From positions 571,358 through 635,357 of the forward strand of contig NZ_CP015622.1 of NCBI RefSeq assembly GCF_001643015.1: a DNA stretch of 64,000 nucleotides, written 5' to 3'. Below the pieces are notes generated by a model. It was given only the letters and a program-made list of their open reading frames with translations, ran no database searches and was not told where the DNA came from. Shown in pieces: positions 35,871 to 46,200 of the stretch. A program made the translations under genes and the position numbers. Numbering within the stretch: the first letter of the stretch is position 1; each line of letters opens with the position of its first letter. The DNA comes from Corynebacterium crudilactis (GTDB taxonomy: Bacteria > Actinomycetota > Actinomycetes > Mycobacteriales > Mycobacteriaceae).

Positions 35871-38228
35871 ATGCTGACGACATTATGGATTGCGGTATTG
35901 GTTTTTACCGTTCCTGGATTAGTCGTCTCTTGGGTCTCTGGGCTGAAACTGCCTTGGGCTATGGCGGCCTCAATTCCTGCCACCTTTGGTATTTATGGTC
36001 TGGCAGCGTGGGTGCTCGGCATCTTGGAGATGCGTTTTGATCTCCAATCTGTAGTAATTTCCACACTCATTTTTGCTGCCGTGGCATTAGTCTGGCGGTT
36101 ATTTTTCGTGGGTGGCTGGTTGCTAGGCCGCAGAAAAACACGTATCCGTAAACAATCATTGGCAGATGAAGACGCTTCTGCTGAGGATATTTCTGTAGCA
36201 GAAGACCCTGTGGAGGCACCACAGCCTCAAGGTTTTTGGCGTTCTGTATGGGACTATCTGCGCAATGGTGGCATCCTAGATCACCGTTGGCTATTACCTG
36301 CAGCAGGTGCTTTGACTGGTTCTTGGCTCATTATTGATCGTGCGTTAAAACTTCTCTTGAGCACCGAGCATGGCTTGGGCGATATTGTCCAAGGCTGGGA
36401 TGTGCATTGGCATGCCTCCACGGTGCGTTTCATTGATGAAACTGGCATTGCGTCCTCCACCATGATGGGGCAGCTGCGCAATATTGAAACACAGCAGGAA
36501 CTGTTCTATCCAAGTGCCTGGCATGCTGGTGCTTGGGTGCTGTCAGATGTTGCGAATCTTTCTATCGTAGAAGCGACCAACTTAACTGGCATTGTGTTAT
36601 CTGGTCTGTTGCTGCCTCTCGCGGTTGCGCTTATTGCGTGGCGGTTGGTTAATAACCGTGGCTTGACTGCACAGATCGGTGCAGGTCTTGCTGGCCTTAT
36701 TACCATTGCATCTCCTGTCCTGTTCTGGGTAGGAAATTATGTGGGCGCATGGCCTTATGTTGCAGCGATTGGTGCTGCCGGCGTAGTGCTTGCTCTGTTC
36801 ATGTCTACCCCTGCGGTTCCAGTGCGTATTTTTGCCGCTGCTTTGGCCTTTATGGGTATGTTCCAGCTGCACCCAGCTCCGGCGACCATCGTGATCATGG
36901 TGCTGTTGTTCTGGTGGCTGCTCAAACTTATCTGGGTACCAAGCCGCAAGGTGAAGGGCTCTAAAGCGGGACTCGGCATTCGCGTGAAGGATGTTAGCAT
37001 TCTTGCTCTCACCGGAATTATCGGTGTGGCACTGATGCTTCCTCAGGTGATTTCTGGTTCGGAACAAACTGAAGAGGTGCTGTCTTATTCCGCCGAAGAA
37101 CAAGTAACACGCAGTGAATCGTGGTTGATATCGATCTTCATGGATACCCGGCATGTGGATTTCTTCGGCACTATCGATATTCTTCCTGTGCTCATCTTTG
37201 CAGCCATCGGCGGAGTTATCGCGCTGGTGTGGCGCGGCAACCTGTGGGCACTTGTGTTCTATGGAGCAAGCGTTGCGCTCACTGCGAACTCTCTCAAACC
37301 TTTTGGTGAGCCGTGGGGAGATTGGCTCAACATCATCGGTGGTTTACATTATTCCACTGGACACAGGCTTATCATGCCGGTTGCCCTGTTTACGTTTGCA
37401 GCTGCTGGCATCGGTGCAGCCGCGGCGATTCGTGTGATTTGCTTGGGGCCAATCAAGAAATTTGCGGCAGTATCTGGAGTGGTTTCTGTTGTCATGGCGC
37501 TTGTCATTGCCGTGCCACTGCAGACATGGGCAAAGGATTTCGTACAGGAAGGCTCCGAAACCACTATCTTGGCGCCTCATGATGATCGCATGGTCAATGA
37601 TAACGACCTTGCTGCCTGGGACTGGCTGATTCAACAACCTCGTGCGGCAGAGATGAACATCATGGGCGATCCAGCAGATGGCAACGGTTGGATGTATGCC
37701 TACAATGGTTTGCATTCTGTATCGCGTCACTATGCATGGCCGGCTGCCGGTGAAGGTTCTGCTACTGCCATGCTGTTCTGGTGGCCGCAGCTTCTTGGCA
37801 CCGGAACTGATGGAAATCCAGACCAGATCAATGATGTAGATCTGGCTGCTCGTGATCTTAATGTCGGATACTTCATGATCAGCCCATGGACTTTTTGGGA
37901 TTTCCAGATTCCGAATTTCCGCCAGATCGATTTGCTATGGGAAACGCCTGGTGTGACCCCTGTGTATAAAAAGGGCGATTCGGTGATCTTTGCGATCAAT
38001 GATCAGTTCACTGATGCGGAACTTGATCAGATGCGCAAACCTGGAAATTCCCCAGAACTTCTTCCAGAGCTGTTAACCAAGGGTGAACTTGGGTTGGCGA
38101 AGGATGAAGATGAATTGGATCAAAATTATTACCACCGTCCAAGCACCCCAGCCCGTACCGAAGCAGTGCCCGCCAGCCCAGTGCTTTATGCTCCTGATCC
38201 GACAAAACCACATACAGTGCCCAACTAG
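35871..38228 (+). CDS. Polytopic membrane protein, GT-C-like (DUF6541 type)
   Basis: A large integral membrane protein of about 785 aa with some 13-14 hydrophobic segments, a charged cytoplasmic insert (about residues 90-120, RKQSLADEDASAEDIS) and a soluble C-terminal third. The first outside loop carries IVQGWDVHWHASTVRFIDE, with acidic/His residues at the place of GT-C lipid-phosphosugar glycosyltransferase active sites; this matches what I know as DUF6541. It could add sugars to arabinogalactan or lipoglycans, but the substrate is unknown. Start is uncertain: ATG 35871 is used; a GTG at 35859 adds four residues. It is directly upstream of eccB but not an ESX component. Confidence 0.7.
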   Translation: MLTTLWIAVLVFTVPGLVVSWVSGLKLPWAMAASIPATFGIYGLAAWVLGILEMRFDLQSVVISTLIFAAVALVWRLFFVGGWLLGRRKTRIRKQSLADEDASAEDISVAEDPVEAPQPQGFWRSVWDYLRNGGILDHRWLLPAAGALTGSWLIIDRALKLLLSTEHGLGDIVQGWDVHWHASTVRFIDETGIASSTMMGQLRNIETQQELFYPSAWHAGAWVLSDVANLSIVEATNLTGIVLSGLLLPLAVALIAWRLVNNRGLTAQIGAGLAGLITIASPVLFWVGNYVGAWPYVAAIGAAGVVLALFMSTPAVPVRIFAAALAFMGMFQLHPAPATIVIMVLLFWWLLKLIWVPSRKVKGSKAGLGIRVKDVSILALTGIIGVALMLPQVISGSEQTEEVLSYSAEEQVTRSESWLISIFMDTRHVDFFGTIDILPVLIFAAIGGVIALVWRGNLWALVFYGASVALTANSLKPFGEPWGDWLNIIGGLHYSTGHRLIMPVALFTFAAAGIGAAAAIRVICLGPIKKFAAVSGVVSVVMALVIAVPLQTWAKDFVQEGSETTILAPHDDRMVNDNDLAAWDWLIQQPRAAEMNIMGDPADGNGWMYAYNGLHSVSRHYAWPAAGEGSATAMLFWWPQLLGTGTDGNPDQINDVDLAARDLNVGYFMISPWTFWDFQIPNFRQIDLLWETPGVTPVYKKGDSVIFAINDQFTDAELDQMRKPGNSPELLPELLTKGELGLAKDEDELDQNYYHRPSTPARTEAVPASPVLYAPDPTKPHTVPN

Positions 38229-38239
38229 CCTTATAGTTA

Positions 38240-38265
38240 GACTGCAAAATACACTATTTGGTTCC
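38240..38265 (-). promoter_or_regulatory. ECF-sigma-like promoter motif, antisense orientation
   Basis: On the minus strand GGGAACC (ending 38260), a 15-nt spacer and CAGTC (38244-38240) followed by TAAC exactly match the motif found before eccC, the WXG100 genes and the 52.2-kb operon. It would fire leftward into the 3' end of the membrane protein gene. Confidence 0.5.
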
Positions 38266-38362
38266 CTCTCAAGCATATTTTGAGAGTCTTCCCACTCCCA
38301 CGCGCTGTGCGTTGTTATCCGAACTAGGATGGCTTAAGCAAAGGGGCTTGAGGGGGAAACAA

Positions 38363-39619
38363 GTGGCTGAAGGCATGCTGATGCCCACGACATCGGCGCA
38401 GGTATCGGGGCATAAATTTCTAGTTCGACGTATTGAACACGGCTTGGTCATGGGCGATGTCCGAATGATTCATGATCCATTGGGGCGCCGGCGCAGAGCA
38501 CTGATTTTTGGGGTGGTTGCGTGTGTGATGTTGGCGGTGGGATCTGTAGCATTAGCGATGTTTCGGCCTGCGATGGATCCCGCCGATGCGTCACTGATCC
38601 GCGCTGAATCCGGTGCCTTATTTGTGCGTTTGGATCAGGCCGTGCATCCGGTGGCAAATGTGGCCTCGGCACGATTAATTGTGGGCGAGCCTGTAGAACC
38701 AGTTAATGCCAGCGATGCGATTATTGCGGATATGCCGCGCGGAGTGCCGGTTGGTTTAGCGGATGCGCCGGGGATTTTCAGCTTGAACAACCCTGACTCG
38801 GAGTGGTTTGTGTGCCAGGATGTGGGCTCGGGTGAATTACATGTTTTAGCAACATCCGGCGAACAGCAACCCACCCTGCTTGGGGAGGGGAAGGGATGGC
38901 TGGGGGCGTCGAAAAGTGAATCCGGGGAGGTCAGCTGGCACCTGATCACTGCGGAGGGACGCCGTGTACTGCCTGCTGCAGAGAGCCCACAGGGGCGCAT
39001 TATGCGCCGCCATCTGCGCATTGATGAGGATACCCCGCGCCTTTACCTCACCACCGAGCTGCTCAACACGATCCCGGAGCGCGAGGAAATTCGCTTCCCA
39101 GATCCACTTCCAGAGCTTGTTGATGCCACACCCCGCAGTTGGCTGCGCACCGAAGGCAAGCTCACCGAGATCACCCCGCTGCAACGTGGACTGCTTATCG
39201 ACGCCGGCTCCGTTGCTTCCCCCGACGCTACCGCACCTCTAGGCGTACACGTGGAAGGAAACAACACATTAGCGTTGCCTAGCATGGCAGTGGAGTGGCA
39301 CAACCTAAACGGCGGTTTTGCCTGCGCAGATGGACAAGGCAAGATAGGTTTCTTGGAATCCATAGACTCAGGGGTGGCATTATCTGGCGATTCCCGCGCA
39401 GTAACTTTCAGCACCCAAGCTGGCGGTGCTGTGGGTGTAGACAGTGGATTTGGCTACTATGTGATTTCTGAATATGGACTCATGCACCCCGTTTCAACTG
39501 GCGATACGCTCTTATCCTTAGGAATTACCGAGGTAGATCAGGTGCCCTGGAGCATCTTAAGGCTACTGCCACAGGGAAGTGAACTCAGCAGAGAGACCGC
39601 GCTTACCCCTGCATACTGA
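38363..39619 (+). CDS. eccB: Type VII secretion membrane protein EccB
   Basis: Core subunit of the ESX inner-membrane complex, about 418 aa: short cytoplasmic N-terminus, one membrane helix (around residues 45-70, ALIFGVVACVMLAVGSVA) and a large extracytoplasmic domain. The N-terminal TTSAQVSGHKFLVRRIEHGL and DVRMIHDPLGRRRRA are EccB hallmarks. I choose GTG 38363 (after GAGGGGG) because it places the conserved motif at the usual distance from the start. Ends PQGSELSRETALTPAY, also typical. It is on the opposite strand to mycP-eccD. Confidence 0.93.
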   Translation: MAEGMLMPTTSAQVSGHKFLVRRIEHGLVMGDVRMIHDPLGRRRRALIFGVVACVMLAVGSVALAMFRPAMDPADASLIRAESGALFVRLDQAVHPVANVASARLIVGEPVEPVNASDAIIADMPRGVPVGLADAPGIFSLNNPDSEWFVCQDVGSGELHVLATSGEQQPTLLGEGKGWLGASKSESGEVSWHLITAEGRRVLPAAESPQGRIMRRHLRIDEDTPRLYLTTELLNTIPEREEIRFPDPLPELVDATPRSWLRTEGKLTEITPLQRGLLIDAGSVASPDATAPLGVHVEGNNTLALPSMAVEWHNLNGGFACADGQGKIGFLESIDSGVALSGDSRAVTFSTQAGGAVGVDSGFGYYVISEYGLMHPVSTGDTLLSLGITEVDQVPWSILRLLPQGSELSRETALTPAY

Positions 39620-39764
39620 GGAATATAGGCGCGGGGAGCGAGTAAACTCGGTGCTGTTCTTATGTCCTCTGCTCTGCAGCCGTTCAATAGTTCCAGGATG
39701 CATCTGTACTCATGTTTATTTTTGCTGATTTTCCCTTTTCCCTATGGGGATGTTGGGCTAACCC

Positions 39765-40193
39765 ATGAGCACGATGCGAGAAATGGTCAGCGACCGCATT
39801 GACCGGCTACAAGATGCCCATGCGCGTTCCAAGCAAAAGAAATTCGGGTTTTTAGTTCGCCCCGGCACCTTGGCCCTTGGTTGGTTAGTGACGATCATCG
39901 GATTAATCACCATCCCGCTGCCTGGTCAAGGTTGGCTCACCACCTTCATTGGCGTGGGTATTTTATCCCTGGAGCAAAAGTGGGCGAAGAACCTGCTGGG
40001 CTGGGGAGTACACCAATATGACCGCTTTTTCACCTGGTATGGCAAGAAATCATTCCGTTTCCGCATGAGCGTATTGGCATTGATGATCCTGCTCATTTGG
40101 GCTGTTTTTATCGTGACGTTTTGGGCCTTGTGGTACACCGGGACGATCTCTTGGGCGGATGAATTTTTCACCTATCTGGGACTGAGCCGCTAG
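39765..40193 (+). CDS. PGPGW-type small membrane protein (TIGR02611-like)
   Basis: A 142-aa membrane protein with two hydrophobic hairpins: GTLALGWLVTIIGLITIPLP followed by PGQGWLTTFIGVGILSLEQK, and MSVLALMILLIWAVFIVTFW. The PLPGQGW motif defines the family. Function unknown; it lies between eccB and the minus-strand ESX genes but is not a recognised ESX component. Confidence 0.8.
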   Translation: MSTMREMVSDRIDRLQDAHARSKQKKFGFLVRPGTLALGWLVTIIGLITIPLPGQGWLTTFIGVGILSLEQKWAKNLLGWGVHQYDRFFTWYGKKSFRFRMSVLALMILLIWAVFIVTFWALWYTGTISWADEFFTYLGLSR

Positions 40194-40310
40194 AGCTTGA
40201 TTTAAGACCTCCAAATTTCAGAATGAGTGTTCGTATGATTCGAGCTTTCCGAGGCGCTTAGGCGCAGTTCTGAGAAGGCGCTTTTTTCGGGCTTTGGGTG
40301 CAGTTTTTAG

Positions 40311-40448
40311 CCAAACCAGACAGGGCTGCCCACGAAGCTGAAAAATCGACTCCGTGGGCCTCTGTGACCGGTTTTGAAGCCGAATAACCAAACCAGGCTG
40401 CCCACGATGCGGTTTTTTAGGATCGGTGGGCACTGTGGTTTGGTTTTA
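40311..40448. repeat. Palindromic intergenic element, copy B (two units)
   Basis: Two related units, CCAAACCAGACAGGGCTGCC plus CACGA and CCAAACCAGGCTGCCCACGA, each followed by a GTGGGC complement, with the second closing on GTGGGCACTGTGGTTTGG (stem with CCAAACCA...GCCCAC). It lies between the convergent PGPGW-protein and mycP genes and shares the ACCAGAC core with copies A and C. Confidence 0.7.
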
Positions 40449-41660
40449 AAAACCCCTGCGCTGGCGGTGTCTGATTCCCACCACGATTGCCAATAACCCA
40501 AGGGCGCCACAGATCATAACGAGCACCGCAAGGCTTCGTTGACGCGGTGACTGATCAGAAGTATCAGGAATGCTTAGAGCGATCTCATGAATTACGGGAT
40601 CGGCAGGATATATCTCCTGAGTCAGAGCTAGATAGGGGTCTATGGCCCCTCGTGCTGGGTCGATGCTGTTGAAAATCCGCAGACGAATTTCCTGAGGGGT
40701 AGCAAAAGGAAAGTGCTGTCTTAAAAGGGCAGCAGTGGCACTGACTACCGGTGCGGCAAAACTTGTTCCGGCAAAAGGGCTATCGCCTGATGTGGTGATC
40801 ATATGGCTGGCGAAGCCGTCTCCGCGTGGAGATAATCCAGCGGGGATCTGACTCGGAGCGGAAAGCAGTTGTTGGTCCCCAGGCATGGAATAGTCGGCGA
40901 GGGTGTGGGAATCGAAACGCGCAGATACTGAAAGCACAGTATCGGAATGTGCGGGATAGACGGTGGAATCAGCGGGACAGTTTTGGCCCAGATTTCCTGC
41001 GGCAGCCACCACAATGGTTCCGTGTAATTCTGCACGGTTGAGCGCATCGGTTAAAGGTTGAAATCCATTCACATCTTCTGGCACATCAGAGAGACACGAC
41101 ACCACAGAAATATTGATTACGTGTGCACCGGCATCAAGTGCGCGGTGAATGGAATCCGCCAAGGTGCTTAACGTGCCGATGGTGGAGTTTTCGTGGGTGC
41201 GTATATAAGAACTGGTTTGTTTGATGGAGATAATTCCAGCATCGGGAGCCACTCCAAGGTAGGAATCGGCGGTGCCATCATAAGGCCAGCCTGATCCGGA
41301 GTTGTTTTGGGCGGCAATGATTCCAGCAACGATTGTTCCGTGTCCATCGCAATCGATAAGTTCGCCGGGCATATCTGGGCTTTGATGAGCACCAACAAAA
41401 TCTCCACCAGGAACCAAATGGGGGAGCCGTGGATGAGGAGATACTCCTGTATCAATAACTGCCACCATGGTTCCAGCTCCAGTGGCGATGCGGTGTGCTT
41501 GCTGCAAAGACTGCGTTAGATGTTCATCCATGGTGGCTATGGAAGAGTCTGCGATGGCGACATCGGGGCATGCTAAAGCTTCAACTTCTTGGGAAAACGC
41601 AGCTGGAGTAGTAGCGATCAGCGCACAGAGCGCCAGGCCGAAGGTAAGAATCCGGCGCAT
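40446..41660 (-). CDS. mycP: Mycosin, membrane-anchored subtilisin-like protease of ESX (MycP)
   Basis: Serine protease capping the type VII secretion pore, 404 aa. Signal peptide ending TPAAFSQEVEA; catalytic triad Asp about 70 (AVIDTGVSPHP), His about 107 (CDGHGTIVAG), Ser about 299 (GTSFAAPVVSATAALL); oxyanion Asn in VAAAGNLGQNC; and a single C-terminal membrane helix (LAVLVMICGALGLLAIVVGI) with basic tail. Its ATG directly abuts the eccD stop (TAAATG), so the two are translated together. Confidence 0.94.
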   Translation of the reverse strand: MRRILTFGLALCALIATTPAAFSQEVEALACPDVAIADSSIATMDEHLTQSLQQAHRIATGAGTMVAVIDTGVSPHPRLPHLVPGGDFVGAHQSPDMPGELIDCDGHGTIVAGIIAAQNNSGSGWPYDGTADSYLGVAPDAGIISIKQTSSYIRTHENSTIGTLSTLADSIHRALDAGAHVINISVVSCLSDVPEDVNGFQPLTDALNRAELHGTIVVAAAGNLGQNCPADSTVYPAHSDTVLSVSARFDSHTLADYSMPGDQQLLSAPSQIPAGLSPRGDGFASHMITTSGDSPFAGTSFAAPVVSATAALLRQHFPFATPQEIRLRIFNSIDPARGAIDPYLALTQEIYPADPVIHEIALSIPDTSDQSPRQRSLAVLVMICGALGLLAIVVGIRHRQRRGF

Positions 41661-43034
41661 TTATCCACCAAATCCAATATCCAGGGCACGCAGCATTCCA
41701 AAAATATCAAGTAAATGCAACGCTAACGGTAGGCTTATGGCCAGGCATAATGATTCCAATCGTTCCAACCACACGATGGTGGTGGGCTCGAGTGTAGGAA
41801 TCTTATGGATCCACAAGGCAACACTGAAAAGTACCATCATGATCAGAGCAGTGGCAATGAGCGCAGCCACGGAATGCTGCCGGACAGTGGAAAGCGCAAG
41901 AGCTAAGAAACTGATTGCGGAGAGTGCCATTAAAGACCACGTGGGGATGGGCGCTTGATGGCGGTTTGCATGAAGAAGTGAAGACACTGCAATGCATAAT
42001 GCAAAGATGGTGGTGCTCCACGTTCCAGGCGTGACCGACAGCAGCATCAGTGGCCCGCTTAACACAGTGAGCCCAAGGGTCTGGGCGTCGAAAAGCGTCT
42101 TTGTTCTCTGGATCTTTATTTGAGGATCCGCCATGGTGAGGTCGCTGACGGAGAGATCTTCGCCGGCGGTGGGCAGCGTTGGGACCCGAAGGCCTGCTAG
42201 CTGCGCTGCAATTTTTGGGGCGAAACACATGGTGATGGTGGTGCAGGCCGCGACAGTTAGCGCTGCGGGGCCACTGAAGGCTGAGTTTTTATCCCAAAGT
42301 GCCGTTGCTGCTGCGAGCACCAATAACCCAAATCCTGATGTGGATAGCGCTGCCGTGGTTAAAAGTGCAGGCCGATAAATCACATGAACCAGCAGACACG
42401 CAGCAAGCATCGCGCATGCACCGGCCAGAATTATCCATGTCATCCCTGTGTCGGGGACCGAAACGGAACCGCCAGAAACTATTAAAGATGCGCAGGCCCC
42501 AGCTCCGAGGATGAGTGCCACCGGCAAAAGAACTTTGAGAATTGGTGCGCGCCCACCTGGCAACCACAATAAAAGTAGTGCGCATAAAGCAAGGAAAAGC
42601 CCGATGCGTCCGGGTATCGCAAGTGGTGAAGCCACAGGGCTGGCCAATAAAGTTGCCACACCGCCAAGACCGGCGATGGTCATCAACTCAACGAGGTGTC
42701 CAGCACGGTGCTCGGAGGAGAACTCCACCAAAGCCTCTGCAACATCGCGCATTACCGGTGCTTCTAGATCTCGTTCAGGCGACAGCACAATGACGCTGCC
42801 TTGTCCCACCTGAGTATGTGACAACGGAATGCCACAATCAATGGGACTTCCAGCAGCAGTGTGGGCCACCCAAGGCCGAGAGATCCGAGGCGCATCCGTG
42901 AGTTCTAATACCTCATCCAAAATATCCGCGAGGCTCGAACCTGCTGGTAGTGATACATCTGCCACAGCTGCTGGGGTGTCCCCAACGGTGAGATCAATGC
43001 GGATGCTTAAGCGCAGTGCATTATCGATTGTCAC
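41661..43034 (-). CDS. eccD: Type VII secretion channel protein EccD
   Basis: Multi-spanning ESX membrane subunit, 457 aa. The first 95 residues form a ubiquitin-like domain (LRLSIRIDLTVGDTPAAVAD ... GQGSVIVLSPERD) and are followed by about eleven membrane helices, the standard EccD plan. Start is GTG at 43034. It is transcribed divergently from eccC with a 204-bp shared control region, and is followed without gap by mycP. Confidence 0.92.
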   Translation of the reverse strand: MTIDNALRLSIRIDLTVGDTPAAVADVSLPAGSSLADILDEVLELTDAPRISRPWVAHTAAGSPIDCGIPLSHTQVGQGSVIVLSPERDLEAPVMRDVAEALVEFSSEHRAGHLVELMTIAGLGGVATLLASPVASPLAIPGRIGLFLALCALLLLWLPGGRAPILKVLLPVALILGAGACASLIVSGGSVSVPDTGMTWIILAGACAMLAACLLVHVIYRPALLTTAALSTSGFGLLVLAAATALWDKNSAFSGPAALTVAACTTITMCFAPKIAAQLAGLRVPTLPTAGEDLSVSDLTMADPQIKIQRTKTLFDAQTLGLTVLSGPLMLLSVTPGTWSTTIFALCIAVSSLLHANRHQAPIPTWSLMALSAISFLALALSTVRQHSVAALIATALIMMVLFSVALWIHKIPTLEPTTIVWLERLESLCLAISLPLALHLLDIFGMLRALDIGFGG

Positions 43035-43148
43035 AAGTTATCCCCCGAAAACTTTCACAAAATGTTCCCCAACAATGTGTCCTTGAGTATGCCAGCAATC
43101 TCTACAGCTAGCAGGGTTGGTGAGAATTCCCCCAGTTTTTAAAAGGAG

Positions 43149-43174
43149 GGAACCTTTTGGTGAGTTTTCCAGTC
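43149..43174 (+). promoter_or_regulatory. ECF-sigma-like promoter of eccC
   Basis: GGGAACC (GGAACC at 43149-43154), 15-nt spacer, CAGTCAAAC (43170 onward). GGAAC/GTC boxes with this spacing are typical of ECF sigma factors. The predicted start is about 60 nt before eccC. Confidence 0.65.
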
Positions 43175-43238
43175 AAACCCTTATTGACAGCCCTTTTTAT
43201 TTTTTGGCGGGGGACAACTGCAGGGGGAGGACGTATTC

Positions 43239-46200
43239 ATGACAACATCGATGGAACAACACCAGGTTGATCAAAGTTTTGGGTTTATTGTGGATCCGGT
43301 GACGTGGTCGGAGCGTGATCCGGCTCCGCCTTTGCCTACGGAGCCACTGATTGCAGAAGCTGTGCCACAGGCGGTACGTCCAGCGCCGAAACCGCTATTT
43401 AAAGTGCTCATGCCGGTAATCATGGTGGCGTTGGTACTGGCAATGGTGGGTTTGATGATTCTTACCTCTGGGCAGCTCAATCCCATGGTGCTGATTTTTC
43501 CTCTCATGATGGGGATGAGTGTGTTGATGATGTTCGCGCCACCGGAAGGCGATGACACGGATGAAATCCGACGAACCTATTTACGCCACTTGAGTGCACT
43601 GAGGGTGAAGGCAACAGATCATGCCACGATGCAACGCAGACACGAATGGCATCGGCATCCGGATCCGGTGACCTTGTGGTCCATGCTGGGGAGTCGGCGC
43701 ATGTGGGAGCGTGCACAAGATGATCAAGACTGTTTGGAGATTCGTTTTGGGTTGGGTGTAACCAGGCTTGATCCTGCGATAACTGTGAGTGATTCGGGCG
43801 CTCCAGAAGATCTTGATCCCGTGTGCGCAGTGTCTTTGCGCCACGCCATTAGAGATGTGGGTTCGGTGCAGAGCATGCCCGTATCGGTGCAATTGCAGGC
43901 GTTTCGGTTCATTGGTCTTAATGGTTCTGGCGCGCATGATCTAGCGCGGGCGATTGTGTTGCAGTTGTTGTATCACCATGGCCCTGAAGTGGTGGGAATC
44001 AAAGCGCTTGGAAACAGTGAGTGGGAATGGCTGAAATGGGTGCCGCATACCCGCGATCTGGAGAAAGCCGCCTTTCGGATTTTGCTGGTGGATTCGGTGC
44101 TGACCAACGGCACAGAAAGCTATATTGATGATCCCCAGTGGACCACAATCATCAATATCGGTGCCCAGACCAGCACCGCATTGGGCCAGCTGGCGGAGGA
44201 TGAAGGGCTGCTGTTGCACGTCGATAAGCATATTCATGTGGCAACGGCCCACGGTGCCGAGGAGCTGGGCGCGCCGGATGCGGTGGCACCTGAGCTTGCG
44301 GCTGTTTTTGGCCGCCGGATGACTGCTTTTCGACGCGCGACCACTGCGCACTCAGCGCAGTCCGGCGAGTTGCTCTCGCTGCTGGGTATCGATGATGTGG
44401 AGCAGTTAACGCCGGAAACGCTGTGGATAACTAAGCGGGCGCATCCGCGATCGCGGCTGGCTGTGCCCTTGGGTTTGGACGCAATGGGGCGTCCGATGGT
44501 GTTGGATTTGAAAGAATCTGCACACGGCGGAATGGGGCCACATGGGTTGTGCATCGGCGCAACGGGCAGCGGAAAATCCGAATTATTGAGAACCCTTGTG
44601 CTCGGTTTGACGATCACGCATTCACCAGAAGAATTAAACCTGGTGCTGGTGGACTTCAAAGGTGGTGCCACCTTCCTAGGCTTTGAACAACTGCCCCACA
44701 CGTCCGCGGTAATCACCAACTTGGAGGAAGAATCCATGCTGGTAGAGCGCATGCACGATGCTATTTCGGGGGAGATGAATCGCCGTCAGGAAGTGCTCCG
44801 CCAAGCGGGAGGGTGTGCCAATGTCGATGAATATAACAAGCGCCCGGATCTCAAACCGATGCCCGCGCTGCTCATTGTTATTGATGAATTTTCGGAGCTA
44901 CTTGGCCAGCACCCAGATTTCGCGGATCTTTTTGTCGCCGTGGGACGACTGGGGCGTTCCTTGCATATTCATTTGCTGCTTGCCAGCCAAAGATTAGAAG
45001 AAGGTCGCCTGCGAGGTTTAGATTCCCATTTGTCCTATCGCATTGGTTTGAAAACCTTCTCCGCCTCTGAATCACGCCAGGTCCTAGGCATTACTGATGC
45101 CTACCAACTGCCCAGCCAACCGGGCGCGGGGTTTTTAAAATCAGACGTGGGTACCGTCACTAGATTCCAAGCCAGCTATGTATCCGGCCCCGTGCTCATC
45201 CGCCAAAATACGAACCCGCAGCACATACAAGTACGCCTGTTTAACGGTTGGGAAGAAGACCCCGCAGAAGTACTCATAGAACAAGGCACGGAATCGCTTA
45301 TCGACGCCGTGGTTGCGCGCGCCATTAGCGCCGCTGGGCAGCGGCACTTAAGCGCTCATCGCATCTGGCTGCCACCGCTCCCGAAAGAAGTATCCATTGG
45401 TGCACTAGCCGATGAGGTTGGTGAGCTCAACGCAGTTATCGGCATGATCGATAGACCATATCAACAACGCCAAGATCCGCTGCTGATTAATTTTTCACTC
45501 AGCGGTGGCAGCGGACACTGGGCTATTTGCGGTGGACCACAAACTGGAAAATCCACTGCTTTGCGCAGCATCGTGGTCTCTTTAGCAGCCACCCACAGCA
45601 CACAAGCCATCCGTTTTTATGTTCTTGATCTTTCCGGCAGCTCCCTAGAAAACCTCTCCCGCTTACCTCATGTTGCAGGTGTCGCAGGGCGTAAAGATCC
45701 AGAACGAGTCCGCCGTGTAGTCGATGAAGTGCAAGGTTTAATCAACAACCCAGAACCACGACACACTTTCCTCATAGTTGATGGCTGGCACACCATCACC
45801 CAAGAATTCGATGAGCTTTTTGATGCCTTTGTGGATATCGCAGCCAACGGACTTGCCGCAAAAGTCCACTTGGTTTTAAGTACTCAACGCTGGAGTTCCA
45901 TCCGCCCAGCAGTCAGAGACCTGGTCACCGGAAGAATCGAACTGAAATTAGGCGAGGCGATGGATTCCGTCATTGATCGCAAAGCTCAGTTGCGTATTCC
46001 TCCACAACCTGGCAGAGGATTAAACCTGGACAAAGAACACATACTGATTGCGCACACCTCAAGCCAAGACATCGCCCAAGTATGCGTCATGGCACAAAGC
46101 AACAACTGGATGCCCGTTCCACAACTTAATGTGTTGCCAGCCGAGATTGCTCTTCATGAACTCACCCCAACTTCCGCGCCGGGAATCCCACTCGCGCGAG

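Noticed and set aside
35863..35890. GGGAACC before the GT-C-like membrane protein gene as a further ESX-type promoter
   Set aside because: The -35-like box overlaps the start codon region and no CAGTC follows at 15 nt.
43060..43075. GGGAAC on the minus strand before eccD as the eccD-mycP copy of the ESX promoter
   Set aside because: The position expected for CAGTC holds a CGGGG run, so only half of the motif is present.
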